From positions 1 through 45,800 of the forward strand of contig JABDAQ010000004.1 of NCBI GenBank assembly GCA_013289115.1: a stretch of 45,800 nt of DNA, written 5' to 3'. The position numbers were made by a program, and so were the translations under genes. The stretch is from Gammaproteobacteria bacterium (GTDB lineage Bacteria; Pseudomonadota; Gammaproteobacteria; Diplorickettsiales; Diplorickettsiaceae). The notes under the pieces are model-generated. The model was not told where the DNA came from. It saw only the letters and a list, made by a program, of their open reading frames with translations, and ran no database searches. Numbering within the stretch: the stretch's first letter is position 1; every line of letters starts with the position of its first letter. Positions 8,794 to 16,854 of the stretch are shown here, in pieces.

Positions 8794-10299
8794 TTAATAC
8801 GCTTTAGCAAACACAGTTTTCTTACGAACTATTTTTCCTGTGAAGATGCAAGCGCCTTCGTTTTCATCCTGATCATAAGGAATACAACGTGCTGTAACAC
8901 CTAAGGCTTTAATTTGTTTTTCTACCCATTCATTATCATCTGCGTAACATAAGGCAAAGCCGCCTTGAATGCCTGGCTGGTTTTTTTCTGCAAATAAATG
9001 AATGAAGTCGGGAAGGCAGCTAATTTCATGCGTGTGTATGCGGCGATAATCATGAGCTTGTGCTAAAAGCTGATTTTGCATCGCGTTCAGTTGATTTGCC
9101 GCTTGTGCTATGAATTGCGTTTTTGGAAGTATTTGTTTTTCATTGCATGCTTGATCGCGACGTCTTATACAAACCGTATCATTGTCTAGATCGCGCGGTC
9201 CTATTTCTAAACGGATCGGTACGCCTTTTTTGATCCATTGCCAATTTTTATCGCCACCGCGTAAGGGACGATCGTCAATGAAAACTCGAATTGGTTTTCT
9301 ACGGAAAGTTTCATTGCTTAAAGTCTCTTTAAGTTCCTGGCACTGTGCTAGAACACGCGCTTGATCGTCCGGTGTACGATAAATCGGTAAAATTACAATC
9401 TGATAAGGCGCCAAAGTGGGTGGAAGTACTAACCCATGATCATCGCTGTGCGTCATGATCACGGCGCCGATTAGACGAGTGGATACACCCCATGATGTGG
9501 TCCAGGCTGATTGTAGTTGTCCTGTTTGATCCGTAAAGCGAATATCATACGCTTTCGCAAAATTCTGTCCTAAGAAATGTGAAGTACCTGCTTGCAACGC
9601 CTTACGATCATACATCATCGCTTCGATACAATGAGTTGTCAGTGCGCCAGGGAATCGCTCGCCTTTTGTTTTTTCTCCTTTAATGACAGAAAGCGCCAAT
9701 ACATTTTCTACAAATTCCTGATAAAGATCTAAAATCATCAAAGCTTCTTGTTGTGCTTCCTGTGCAGTCGCATGCGCGGTATGACCCTCTTGCCATAAAA
9801 ATTCAGACGTGCGTAAAAATAAACGCGTACGCATTTCCCAACGCATAACATTCGCCCATTGATTAATTAGTATCGGCAAATCGCGCCATGATTGAATCCA
9901 GCGCGCATACAGAGTGCCGATCATGGCTTCGCTGGTTGGACGTATAATATAAGGTTCTTCGAGTAAACCCTCTGGATGCAAACGACCGTCCGCATCGGCC
10001 CTTAAACAATGATGGGTAACAACGGCGCATTCTTTTGCAAAGCCGGCGATGTGTTGCGCTTCTTTTTCGATCAAATGTAAAGGAATCAGTAAAGGAAAAT
10101 ACGCATTCACATGGCCCGTTGCTTTTAAACGATCATCGAGTTCACGCTGTATGATTTCCCAAAGCGCATAACCCCATGGTTTTATAACCATACTACCACG
10201 CGCGGGCGATGATTCAGCAAGTTCAGCGTATGCGATCACTTGTTGATACCATTGCGAATAATTTTGATTGCGCGTTGGTTGTATGCCGGTTAAATCCAT
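8794..10299 (-). CDS. proS: Proline--tRNA ligase, archaeal/eukaryotic type
   Basis: It charges tRNA-Pro with proline. The 501-aa sequence has the class II aaRS motifs of the short, eukaryote/archaea-like ProRS: YIIRPTSEAMI, the motif-2 region RWEMRTRLFLRTSEFLWQEG followed by HTAHAT, GTSHFLGQNFAKAYDI, and WGVSTRLIGAVIMTHSDDHG. The anticodon-binding domain follows (IVILPIYR, VFIDDRPLRGGDKNWQWIKKG). It lacks the ~180-residue editing insertion of the usual gammaproteobacterial ProRS (~570 aa). It ends in Tyr (FAKAY), as expected of this type. The gene lies 22 nt downstream of a tRNA-Met on the same strand and is probably co-transcribed with it. Confidence 0.95.
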   Translation of the reverse strand: MDLTGIQPTRNQNYSQWYQQVIAYAELAESSPARGSMVIKPWGYALWEIIQRELDDRLKATGHVNAYFPLLIPLHLIEKEAQHIAGFAKECAVVTHHCLRADADGRLHPEGLLEEPYIIRPTSEAMIGTLYARWIQSWRDLPILINQWANVMRWEMRTRLFLRTSEFLWQEGHTAHATAQEAQQEALMILDLYQEFVENVLALSVIKGEKTKGERFPGALTTHCIEAMMYDRKALQAGTSHFLGQNFAKAYDIRFTDQTGQLQSAWTTSWGVSTRLIGAVIMTHSDDHGLVLPPTLAPYQIVILPIYRTPDDQARVLAQCQELKETLSNETFRRKPIRVFIDDRPLRGGDKNWQWIKKGVPIRLEIGPRDLDNDTVCIRRRDQACNEKQILPKTQFIAQAANQLNAMQNQLLAQAHDYRRIHTHEISCLPDFIHLFAEKNQPGIQGGFALCYADDNEWVEKQIKALGVTARCIPYDQDENEGACIFTGKIVRKKTVFAKAY

Positions 10300-10321
10300 A
10301 ATTTTCTTTAAAATGGGAGAG

Positions 10322-10395
10322 TGGCTATGGGTGGACTCGAACCACCGACCGCAGCGTTATGAGTGCTGTGCTCTAACCGGCTGAGCTACATAGCC
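10322..10395 (-). tRNA. tRNA-Met (CAU)
   Basis: The reverse complement folds as a cloverleaf. The acceptor stem GGCTATG pairs with CATAGCC, the D arm contains AGCTCAGCCGGTTAGAGC, the anticodon loop is CTCATAA (CAU), and the T arm is GGTGG-TTCGAGT-CCACC. CCA is not encoded (the 3' bases read A-C-T). The anticodon stem CAGCA/CGCTG has an A-C opposition at the pair next to the loop. The similarity is to elongator tRNA-Met rather than initiator, which would have GGG/CCC pairs at the anticodon stem. tRNA-Ile2 (CAU, lysidine-modified) cannot be fully excluded from sequence alone. Confidence 0.93.
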
Positions 10396-10577
10396 AAACG
10401 CGTTCATTGTGCGTACGCTTAGAAAAACTGTCAAGGTAGAAGGAAACAACTTTTTCCAAAACAGTACAAAATCCCTTCAACGGTTTTTCGAAGATTAGGC
10501 TTGTCACAAATGCCATGCTCATTCATTATTACCCTTCATGTTATAAGAAATAAGAACGAATAAATCGAAGGTATTGT

Positions 10578-12089
10578 ATGCCGGAAAATAAAAATAATAA
10601 AAAAGGGCGTCTCACATTTTATACACCTGAGGAACAGAACGAGATTCTTAAAGAATGTTCGAAGGCGCTTGAAAACGATTCCTCTATTCGCTCAATAAAA
10701 GCATTAGCCAAAATAGTTTCTACTATGATGCCATCAAGGATTTTAGGTGAATGGATTATAATGCCAAAGACTTTAAGTGGATGGATAAAGAAAAAAGTAA
10801 TAGAACTGGAAAAAGCAGGAAAAGCAAAAGAGGTAGGAATAAAACAGGGTAATTTCGATCACCTTTTACAATGGGCAAAAGAAAATCTTCGATTTGAACC
10901 GGTGATAAGTAGATCTTACACAGAAAATGAGAAAAATAATATTTTTAAGGAATCTTTATATCTTATAAAAGATGCAGAACTGAGTATCAATTCAGTAAGA
11001 GAATTAATTAAAACGCTTAAAGATCGCAAGGTAATAACAACTCTTAGTTGCAGAATTTTCTGGGGTTGGATGAATACTGAAGAAGATAAATACTGTAAAG
11101 AAGGCGATCAATACAATCAAGCGTTCATTCCTCTTTTAAAGTGGTCAAGAAGGCGTAAGAAGCCGTCTAAGAAGTCTATGAACGAATCGATCGGTCATGG
11201 AAATTATTCTAAAGAAGATGAGTTTGACGATAAGTATACTGACTATATTGATTTTCGTGCTAGTAATCTAAGAGACGATGAAGAAAATACTATGAAAGCA
11301 TGGATACTCAAACATTGTTATCCAAAAAAGTATAGGAATTTTGAGAATTTATTAAATGTTTTAGAAAATCGTCAGAATAAGGTAAGTTATTCTGATGTAG
11401 CTATTCAGTTAAATATTTATGTAGAACTTCTTTTTCAGCGAGTTAAGAGCTTACTAGAAGCTATCAATAATATAGATAAGGGGTGTCAGAGCTATCTTGA
11501 TTATATTCATAATACTATTGTTTCCTATTATGAGGCTATTGCTCGTAATGAGGCTATTACTCGCTATAAAAATAAGGATGACAAGAATGATACTGAGTTG
11601 GAAGATCAGATGAAACGTATTTCTACAGCGAACAATTTAAGAGATCGTTCAAGGTGGGCGTTATCTATTCAGGCTCAGATTCAGCATATAAAAAGTCAAT
11701 TAGATAAATTGCAGAAGAAAGATTTACACTATACGGATGAAGAAAAAGAAACACTGGTTCAGGCGTTTAAGCGTTTTCGTAAGAATGAACGGCTTTCATC
11801 TGTACAATCATGTATTAAAGTAAGGAACGAATCTAGGAGAAACGCTTCTGTAAGCAGTCTTTATAAATGGGAAAATAGGTTAGAGGGCAAACGAAATGCT
11901 TCAGAAAAAAACAGACTCAGAGTAAGACATGCACAACAGTGTGAGAAAAGTAAGACTTCTAACTCAGAGAATTTGAGTCAAGCATCGAGTCAAGACACTA
12001 CAAGGGTATCGTCTGGTTTTGAATTCTTTAAGTTACTGCAATCAAAACCAATAAAGTACAACAATAGTAGACAAAACAATAAAAAATAA
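10578..12089 (+). CDS. Multi-module HTH-like family protein, 503 aa
   Basis: Second-cluster member of the family seen at 1-3082. Module A covers residues ~13-100 (EEQNEILKECSKAL, IKALAKIV, LSGWIKKK, LLQWAKE). Module B covers ~112-195 (NIFKESLYLIKD, VRELIKTL, FWGWMNT, FIPLLKWSRRRKK). The central helical domain spans ~235-385 (MKAWILKH, WALSIQAQIQHIKSQL). A short third module follows at ~390-445 (EEKETLVQAFKRF, SLYKWENRL). The tail is SSGFEFFKLLQSK, with FF 19 residues from the end. It is basic and has no membrane segment. A GAAGG sequence lies ~6 nt upstream of the ATG. The next paralogue starts 9 nt after the stop, indicating an operon. Function unknown; DNA binding is a structural guess. Confidence 0.78.
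   Translation: MPENKNNKKGRLTFYTPEEQNEILKECSKALENDSSIRSIKALAKIVSTMMPSRILGEWIIMPKTLSGWIKKKVIELEKAGKAKEVGIKQGNFDHLLQWAKENLRFEPVISRSYTENEKNNIFKESLYLIKDAELSINSVRELIKTLKDRKVITTLSCRIFWGWMNTEEDKYCKEGDQYNQAFIPLLKWSRRRKKPSKKSMNESIGHGNYSKEDEFDDKYTDYIDFRASNLRDDEENTMKAWILKHCYPKKYRNFENLLNVLENRQNKVSYSDVAIQLNIYVELLFQRVKSLLEAINNIDKGCQSYLDYIHNTIVSYYEAIARNEAITRYKNKDDKNDTELEDQMKRISTANNLRDRSRWALSIQAQIQHIKSQLDKLQKKDLHYTDEEKETLVQAFKRFRKNERLSSVQSCIKVRNESRRNASVSSLYKWENRLEGKRNASEKNRLRVRHAQQCEKSKTSNSENLSQASSQDTTRVSSGFEFFKLLQSKPIKYNNSRQNNKK
11532..11567 (+). repeat. 18-nt tandem duplication (2 units)
   Basis: Units 11532-11549 and 11550-11567 both begin GAGGCTATT and encode EAIARN and EAITRY in frame. This is one of several codon-multiple micro-duplications confined to the accessory genes of this window. 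Confidence 0.75.
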
Positions 12090-12098
12090 GGCTTTTGT

Positions 12099-13424
12099 AT
12101 GAAAGACAATGATTTATTACGTAAATCAAAAAGAAATAGGAACGCCAGAAAAGGGTTTAGAGCTGATAAGCGAAAGGAATATGTGAGAGGTAAAAAGTTT
12201 CTCTATCTTAAGAATTGCTGTGAAAGAGTAGCAAATAGTCAAGAGCCAATCAATTCAGTAGCAGAATTGGCTGAGAAGGAAGGTAATCTTAGTCTCAGTA
12301 CTTTGTCTGGTTGGATAAACCAAGAAATAATTAATTATGACAAGAAACCTGATCAATATGAACACAAAGATTTAATTTCTCTTTTAAAGTGGGCGAAGAT
12401 ACTGAAATGTTCTAAAAAGCCTGTGACTCAAGATGCAAAATGCTATTTAGATGATAAATATAAATCTTTTATCAACGAAAATAAACTTGAAGAGTTTGAA
12501 AAGAATGAGTCAAATGATTTAAGAGTAAGAGAATGGATTATTAGAAATTATTTGCTAGATGGGCGCCAAACTAAGTTGAGTAGTGATGATAGAAACGAAC
12601 TGCGTGAGGTTCTTAAAAATTGTTTAGATAGTTTAAAAACAAGTGAGTGTAAACTAAATTATTCAGATTTATGCTTGATGAACAAATTAAAAATTTCTGG
12701 TCTAAGCCTGCGTTACCGAATACATAGATTAGCAAAAAACATTGATGAAGTAGGTGGTTATTGTAAAACTTATCGCGAATCAAATAATGATACTGCTGTA
12801 CAGATATCATGTTTCAACTGGGTATGCTCTGTTGAAAAACAGATCAATTTCATGAAGAATCAGATAGGAAATTTAAAAGTCCCACCGCAACCCTCTTCTG
12901 ATTGTTCTAATAAATTACCTGAAAAATCAAGTTGTCAGAAAAAAAGGAAATCACGTACAAAATGCTCGCAAGCAGAAAAAGCAAATATTATTAATGAATG
13001 CGTGTCCATTATATCAGCATCAGGTAATAAAATTGGTACGATAAAGGAGTTGGCAGTCGAACTCGGGAATAAGAACGAGGGAAATGAATGCTACAGCCTT
13101 GGGTTTCTGAGTGGTTTTATACAGCAGTTTCAGAAAGAGCCTACGAAATGGCAGAAGTATCCATCATTGTGTGGAACAGACCTGCAACCTCTTTTAATAT
13201 GGCTCAAATCGGGTCGATTCGAAGTAATGGATCAGCGACGAGAAGTAATAAAGCAACAAATTTTTAATTTGCCAGAAACATTCAGCCAAAATAATAATTT
13301 GAATGGCCAAGATACACTCGTGTCGACAAATACTTTCTTTCAGCTCGAAAGTGCTTTCGACATTACCATAATGGAAATGGATGAGGAATTTGGAAATTTA
13401 GGCAGCATTTTTTTAAATATTTAA
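12099..13424 (+). CDS. Multi-module HTH-like family protein, 441 aa
   Basis: Third near-complete family member, in an operon with the preceding gene. A very basic N-terminus (KSKRNRNARKGFRADKRK) leads into module A at ~27-108 (KFLYLKNCCERV, VAELAEKE, LSGWINQE, LISLLKWAK). The central domain at ~140-265 begins LRVREWIIRNYL and contains NYSDLCLMNKLKISGLSLRY. Module C lies at ~295-378 (KANIINECVSII, GTIKELAVEL, LQPLLIWLKS). The GT-I-KEL segment closely matches GGTIGTVDELAKKL of the 1475-3082 protein. The tail carries STNTFFQLES, with FF 27 residues from the end. It lacks module B. Its last 4 bases overlap the convergent gene at 13421. The basic N-terminus could act as a nuclear localisation signal if the protein enters a host cell, which is inference. 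Confidence 0.78.
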   Translation: MKDNDLLRKSKRNRNARKGFRADKRKEYVRGKKFLYLKNCCERVANSQEPINSVAELAEKEGNLSLSTLSGWINQEIINYDKKPDQYEHKDLISLLKWAKILKCSKKPVTQDAKCYLDDKYKSFINENKLEEFEKNESNDLRVREWIIRNYLLDGRQTKLSSDDRNELREVLKNCLDSLKTSECKLNYSDLCLMNKLKISGLSLRYRIHRLAKNIDEVGGYCKTYRESNNDTAVQISCFNWVCSVEKQINFMKNQIGNLKVPPQPSSDCSNKLPEKSSCQKKRKSRTKCSQAEKANIINECVSIISASGNKIGTIKELAVELGNKNEGNECYSLGFLSGFIQQFQKEPTKWQKYPSLCGTDLQPLLIWLKSGRFEVMDQRREVIKQQIFNLPETFSQNNNLNGQDTLVSTNTFFQLESAFDITIMEMDEEFGNLGSIFLNI

Positions 13425-14257
13425 CAGGCAAACGTATATCTATTCGCATAGCTATTGAAATCAGGAAAGCTGGATGCAGACGCACTAGGAGATTGCGTGG
13501 AAAAGGCAGGTCCGTTTTGCAATATCTTCCCTTGAGCTGTATTAATCGCAGACGCAATTGCTCGTACAACCTCTCCTGGAATGAATGTATTGACAGAAAA
13601 CAATTTAATATTTATTTCATCAGATTGCTTTGAATAGGTCGAATTTACCGAATTGAAATTATTATTGATTGAGAGAATTGCTTGAATAAATGGGTAGGTT
13701 GAGGTCATTGCTTGAACAAAGAAGCGCTCCTCGTTTTTTAATACACTATCCTCAAATGACATCGCGAGCCAATTCTCCGTAACATTTAAATTTTTTATCT
13801 GCTCTGCTTTAAAATGAAGGGTTTCAACGAGAGCTGCTCGAATACTCGCAGCATTGATACCATGGCGCAACTTGTCACCGTTTGGAAGTCGCTCTTTTCT
13901 AGGCGACGTAGCTAAGAAATCTACTATCATCAACAAGAATTGCCAACATCCATACCCTTCTTGATTAAAAAAACAATCTTTTTCGCCTTTTAAATCAAGT
14001 AACATACAACCAAGATCTGAATAACTTTTGTAGCCGTTTTTTATCGCTGTGTAATATTCTATTACCGGAGTGTCTTCCATGTAGTCTATTTCTTCAAGTG
14101 GATTATCCAGAAAACGTTCTAACATGGTTAAAATGCTGTCTTGATCTGACAGTGGTAAATTTACAAAATCTACCCGATCAAAAATACAGGCGATAGTATT
14201 AACTGAAATAATTTCATTGTCAGTTCTTAATGATTGTTTGTATTTTTCTAGAGCCAT
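13421..14257 (-). CDS. Hypothetical protein, 278 aa
   Basis: No family recognised. The sequence looks mostly helical and soluble, with a repeated-helix feel in residues 1-200 and a Ser-rich C-terminal tail (SPSASASSFPDF) that is probably disordered. There is no signal peptide or membrane segment. The frame also contains an upstream TTG at 14275, but the ATG at 14257 is preferred because it is the stronger start codon; neither has a clear ribosome-binding site. Its stop overlaps that of the convergent HTH-like gene by 4 bases. It is divergent from the PPR gene, with a 127-nt shared upstream region. A host-directed role is only suggested by its accessory neighbourhood. Confidence 0.65.
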   Translation of the reverse strand: MALEKYKQSLRTDNEIISVNTIACIFDRVDFVNLPLSDQDSILTMLERFLDNPLEEIDYMEDTPVIEYYTAIKNGYKSYSDLGCMLLDLKGEKDCFFNQEGYGCWQFLLMIVDFLATSPRKERLPNGDKLRHGINAASIRAALVETLHFKAEQIKNLNVTENWLAMSFEDSVLKNEERFFVQAMTSTYPFIQAILSINNNFNSVNSTYSKQSDEINIKLFSVNTFIPGEVVRAIASAINTAQGKILQNGPAFSTQSPSASASSFPDFNSYANRYTFAC

Positions 14258-14312
14258 AACAATATAATAAGACAAGGAAAATATTAACTTTAAAATAATT
14301 TTATCGACGCGT

Positions 14313-14318
14313 TATAAT
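14313..14318 (+). promoter_or_regulatory. Candidate -10 box (TATAAT) upstream of the PPR gene
   Basis: A perfect TATAAT lies 67 nt before the PPR gene start, in the divergent intergenic region. Only a weak TTTAAA-type -35 is visible about 18 nt upstream, and the region is very AT-rich, so this is a candidate only. Confidence 0.3.
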
Positions 14319-14384
14319 AAAAAAACTTTAATAAATAGGCAATCATACTATCAGGATGCCGTAAGAAATTGAGAAAATAGAAAA

Positions 14385-15896
14385 ATGAGCGATTATTTTA
14401 TTGAAATGATTGAGGAGTTTGCACTGTTTAATGTTCAGTATGAACAATCTCATATAGAAAAATATAAAAATTACCACCGCGCAATAAAAAAAATAGAGAA
14501 TTTAGATGATCTGCGTCCTGTATTAGAAGAAATGAAAAAAGAAGAACTCTATCCAACTAAGTTTGCTGTAGGAAAATTAATTAGTATATTCGCTCAACAT
14601 AAACGTTTCGATTGTTCGGTAGCGCTTTACAACTCTGCTACTTATAACGGTGTTGCCGGGGGTAGAGGGGGAGTATGGATTCATAACAGCATGATTACTG
14701 CTTCTGGTAATCGTGGCGAATGCCTTGTGGCTTGGGATGTTTATTCTTACCTATGCGCACAGGGCTATCAAAATATAAGTACTTATAACAATATGATCCG
14801 TTGCATTGGTATGGGTAACAGGAATTATCATTGCATAAGTGACTTGCATTATTATAATTTAGCGCGTCAGATTTATCGTTCAGCGATTTATTTAGGAGCA
14901 GATCTATATACTTTTTCTACTATGATTGACGAGTCATACAAAAATGGTTGGGCTGATTTAGCCTATTGTGCTTGCAGTGATGCGATCGCGATGCTCAACA
15001 CCGTCTGTATTAATAGTAAGGAAAAAGTAATAAAGAAAAGAGTAATAAAGCGCGTTTATTTTCTAATAGAGAAAACAGCGACAGAAAACAAATGGAATCG
15101 TTTATTAGATGAATTAAAAGCAGTGAATTTGGAGGATTGTTTTACCAAATCACAATTGGCGAAGAAAAAAAACCCAACAAGTGCCGATTTTAAAGAAATA
15201 ATTAGCCAACTACAGGAACTCACTCTGCAAGAGGGTGATGAAGATTATCAGAGAAACAGAATACAGTATTTCAATGACCGAATGAAAAATGAAAAATGCA
15301 GTCTTAGTAATTTGTATTCTGTATTGCTTGATATGAAAAAAGAAAGATGCTGTCTGAATGAATCTACTGCATCTAAAATAATTAAACAATTTGGTGCATG
15401 CGCAAGCATTCAATATATACAGAATATAGAGGCTATTTATAAATTTATAATTTCAAAAGGTATAAAAAATTCACACCTTTATAGCAGTACAATGAATGCA
15501 TTTGGTAATAATGGTCGATTTGACTTAGCTGCGGGCGTTTGTATTGAAGCGCTAGATGCAGGTTTTGCTGATACGATTATCTATAACACTGTCATAAGTG
15601 CGGCAAGTAAAAAACAACAATACGACTTAATGCAAATTGCTTATAACGCAGCGTGCGAAAAAAAGCTTGTTGATAATGTAACTCGCAAGATTATGCGTAA
15701 TAACAAGAATCGTGGAATTCATTGGATTAGTTTTGCAGAAAAAATGGATTTAAAAACAGAGCTGCAAAAATACATAGATGGATGCACTGTTAAACAAGCA
15801 GAAGTGGGAACCATGGCTCAGTCAAATTTTTTCACTCACAAGCTGAATGATTATAATCCAACAACAGAATGCGTAGAACAGCCATCTGTGCGATGA
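14385..15896 (+). CDS. Pentatricopeptide-repeat (PPR) protein, 503 aa
   Basis: PPR proteins are alpha-helical-repeat, usually RNA-binding proteins that are abundant in eukaryotic organelles and rare in bacteria. Typical ~35-residue units are visible: ISTYNNMIRCIG, then LARQIYRSAIYLGADLYTFS, then TMIDESYKNGWADLAYCAC. Later units include LYSSTMNAFGNNGRFDLAAG, then ADTIIYNTVISAASKKQQYD. The two halves appear duplicated: LRPVLEEMKKEELYPTKFAV (~residues 45-65) resembles LYSVLLDMKKERCCLNEST (~305-325), each followed by PPR units. There is no targeting peptide or membrane helix. The C-terminus has AQSNFFTHK, with FF 20 residues from the end, matching the tail pattern of the HTH-like family. A host-directed RNA-binding effector or acquisition from a eukaryote is possible, as inference. 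Confidence 0.85.
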   Translation: MSDYFIEMIEEFALFNVQYEQSHIEKYKNYHRAIKKIENLDDLRPVLEEMKKEELYPTKFAVGKLISIFAQHKRFDCSVALYNSATYNGVAGGRGGVWIHNSMITASGNRGECLVAWDVYSYLCAQGYQNISTYNNMIRCIGMGNRNYHCISDLHYYNLARQIYRSAIYLGADLYTFSTMIDESYKNGWADLAYCACSDAIAMLNTVCINSKEKVIKKRVIKRVYFLIEKTATENKWNRLLDELKAVNLEDCFTKSQLAKKKNPTSADFKEIISQLQELTLQEGDEDYQRNRIQYFNDRMKNEKCSLSNLYSVLLDMKKERCCLNESTASKIIKQFGACASIQYIQNIEAIYKFIISKGIKNSHLYSSTMNAFGNNGRFDLAAGVCIEALDAGFADTIIYNTVISAASKKQQYDLMQIAYNAACEKKLVDNVTRKIMRNNKNRGIHWISFAEKMDLKTELQKYIDGCTVKQAEVGTMAQSNFFTHKLNDYNPTTECVEQPSVR

Positions 15897-15932
15897 TTTT
15901 CATTTGGAATTTTTTTAATGATATAGTCGTGG

Positions 15933-16693
15933 TTACTCTTCGCTTTGGTACGATTCTTCTTCGTGCTCAAGTAAACTGACCAGTCTGCTGATTTCCGTAG
16001 GGTTGGAACCCGCGACACGAAGCCTTTGTTCCAGTTTGCACCTTGCTTCTTCCCAGCCTACCTGCCGCCCTTTCTCCATACCTTTTTGTATACCTGCTTG
16101 TCGGCCTTCTTCTCTCAATAAATCTGCTAATGTCATCACTGCCTCTCTGTCTTCCGGAAATGAACCTGCTAACTCTTCGATCAATTGGTACGCCTCTTCT
16201 GGCTCCTCCGCTTGTACCTTATTGGCAATATAGGCCAGCATGTCTTTAAAATAACCTCGATCTCCTATTTGTCTAACCACACTCTGTATGAACTCATCTT
16301 TTAATAATCGTCGCAAAATAGTCAAGAACTTTTTATCACGACTGTGCTTCAATAAAGCTTCCATTAACGCCGCTAACCCATGCTCTTTGATCTCCTCATC
16401 TGATAATACCGTGAGATCGATCAACGTGAACGGCTTGAACATGACGTGCCGCGCTAAGTCCGAATCCTCAAAACACTCCATTGTTGAATGCACGCTTTAT
16501 AAATAATATCACTGTGGATCTCTCTCAACTGCGGAAGAATAAAACTTTTCTCTGTCAGCTCCAGTGTGTTTAGATCGATCGCCTTCAGCGTTGCTTGGGG
16601 TAAATGAACTTTGAGTAGATCGATCGCAACTTTTTTTAACTTTAATGAACTCTTGAAAAATTTATCGTGCACTGAGTGAATCGCGTTCTTCAT
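15933..16693 (-). pseudogene. Rpn-family recombination-promoting nuclease/putative transposase, internally deleted
   Basis: The first part (16693 to ~16500) encodes the N-terminus typical of the family (HDKFFKSSLKLKKVAIDLL, LPQLREIHSDIIYKA). The second part (from ~16490 to 15933), in a different frame, encodes the C-terminal half (CFEDSDLARHVMFKPFTLID, then ILRRLLKDEF, EEPEEAYQLIEELAGSFPED and the Gly/Lys-rich QKGMEKGRQVGWEEA). The roughly 100 residues between them that would carry the PD-(D/E)XK core are missing. The junction is out of frame, so no active nuclease can be made. Intact members are ~300 aa. The remnant marks past mobile-type insertion between the PPR and membrane-protein genes. 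Confidence 0.85.
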
Positions 16694-16854
16694 CCAACTG
16701 ATCCTTTTTGTTTTTATACCTACTACCTATCTAAATTAATACTACATAAATAAGATCGGGGCAATAAATTCTTGTTTGCTGCAAATATTTCACGGCAAGT
16801 CTTGGCCTTTATGTTGCCTTGTGTTATAAAAGAAATAAAAAAGGAGTGTCGTTT

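Noticed and set aside
10502-10530. TTGTCA with CATTAT 17 nt downstream as a promoter for the 10578 gene
   Set aside because: Only partial matches in AT-rich DNA; plausible location but not distinguishable from chance.
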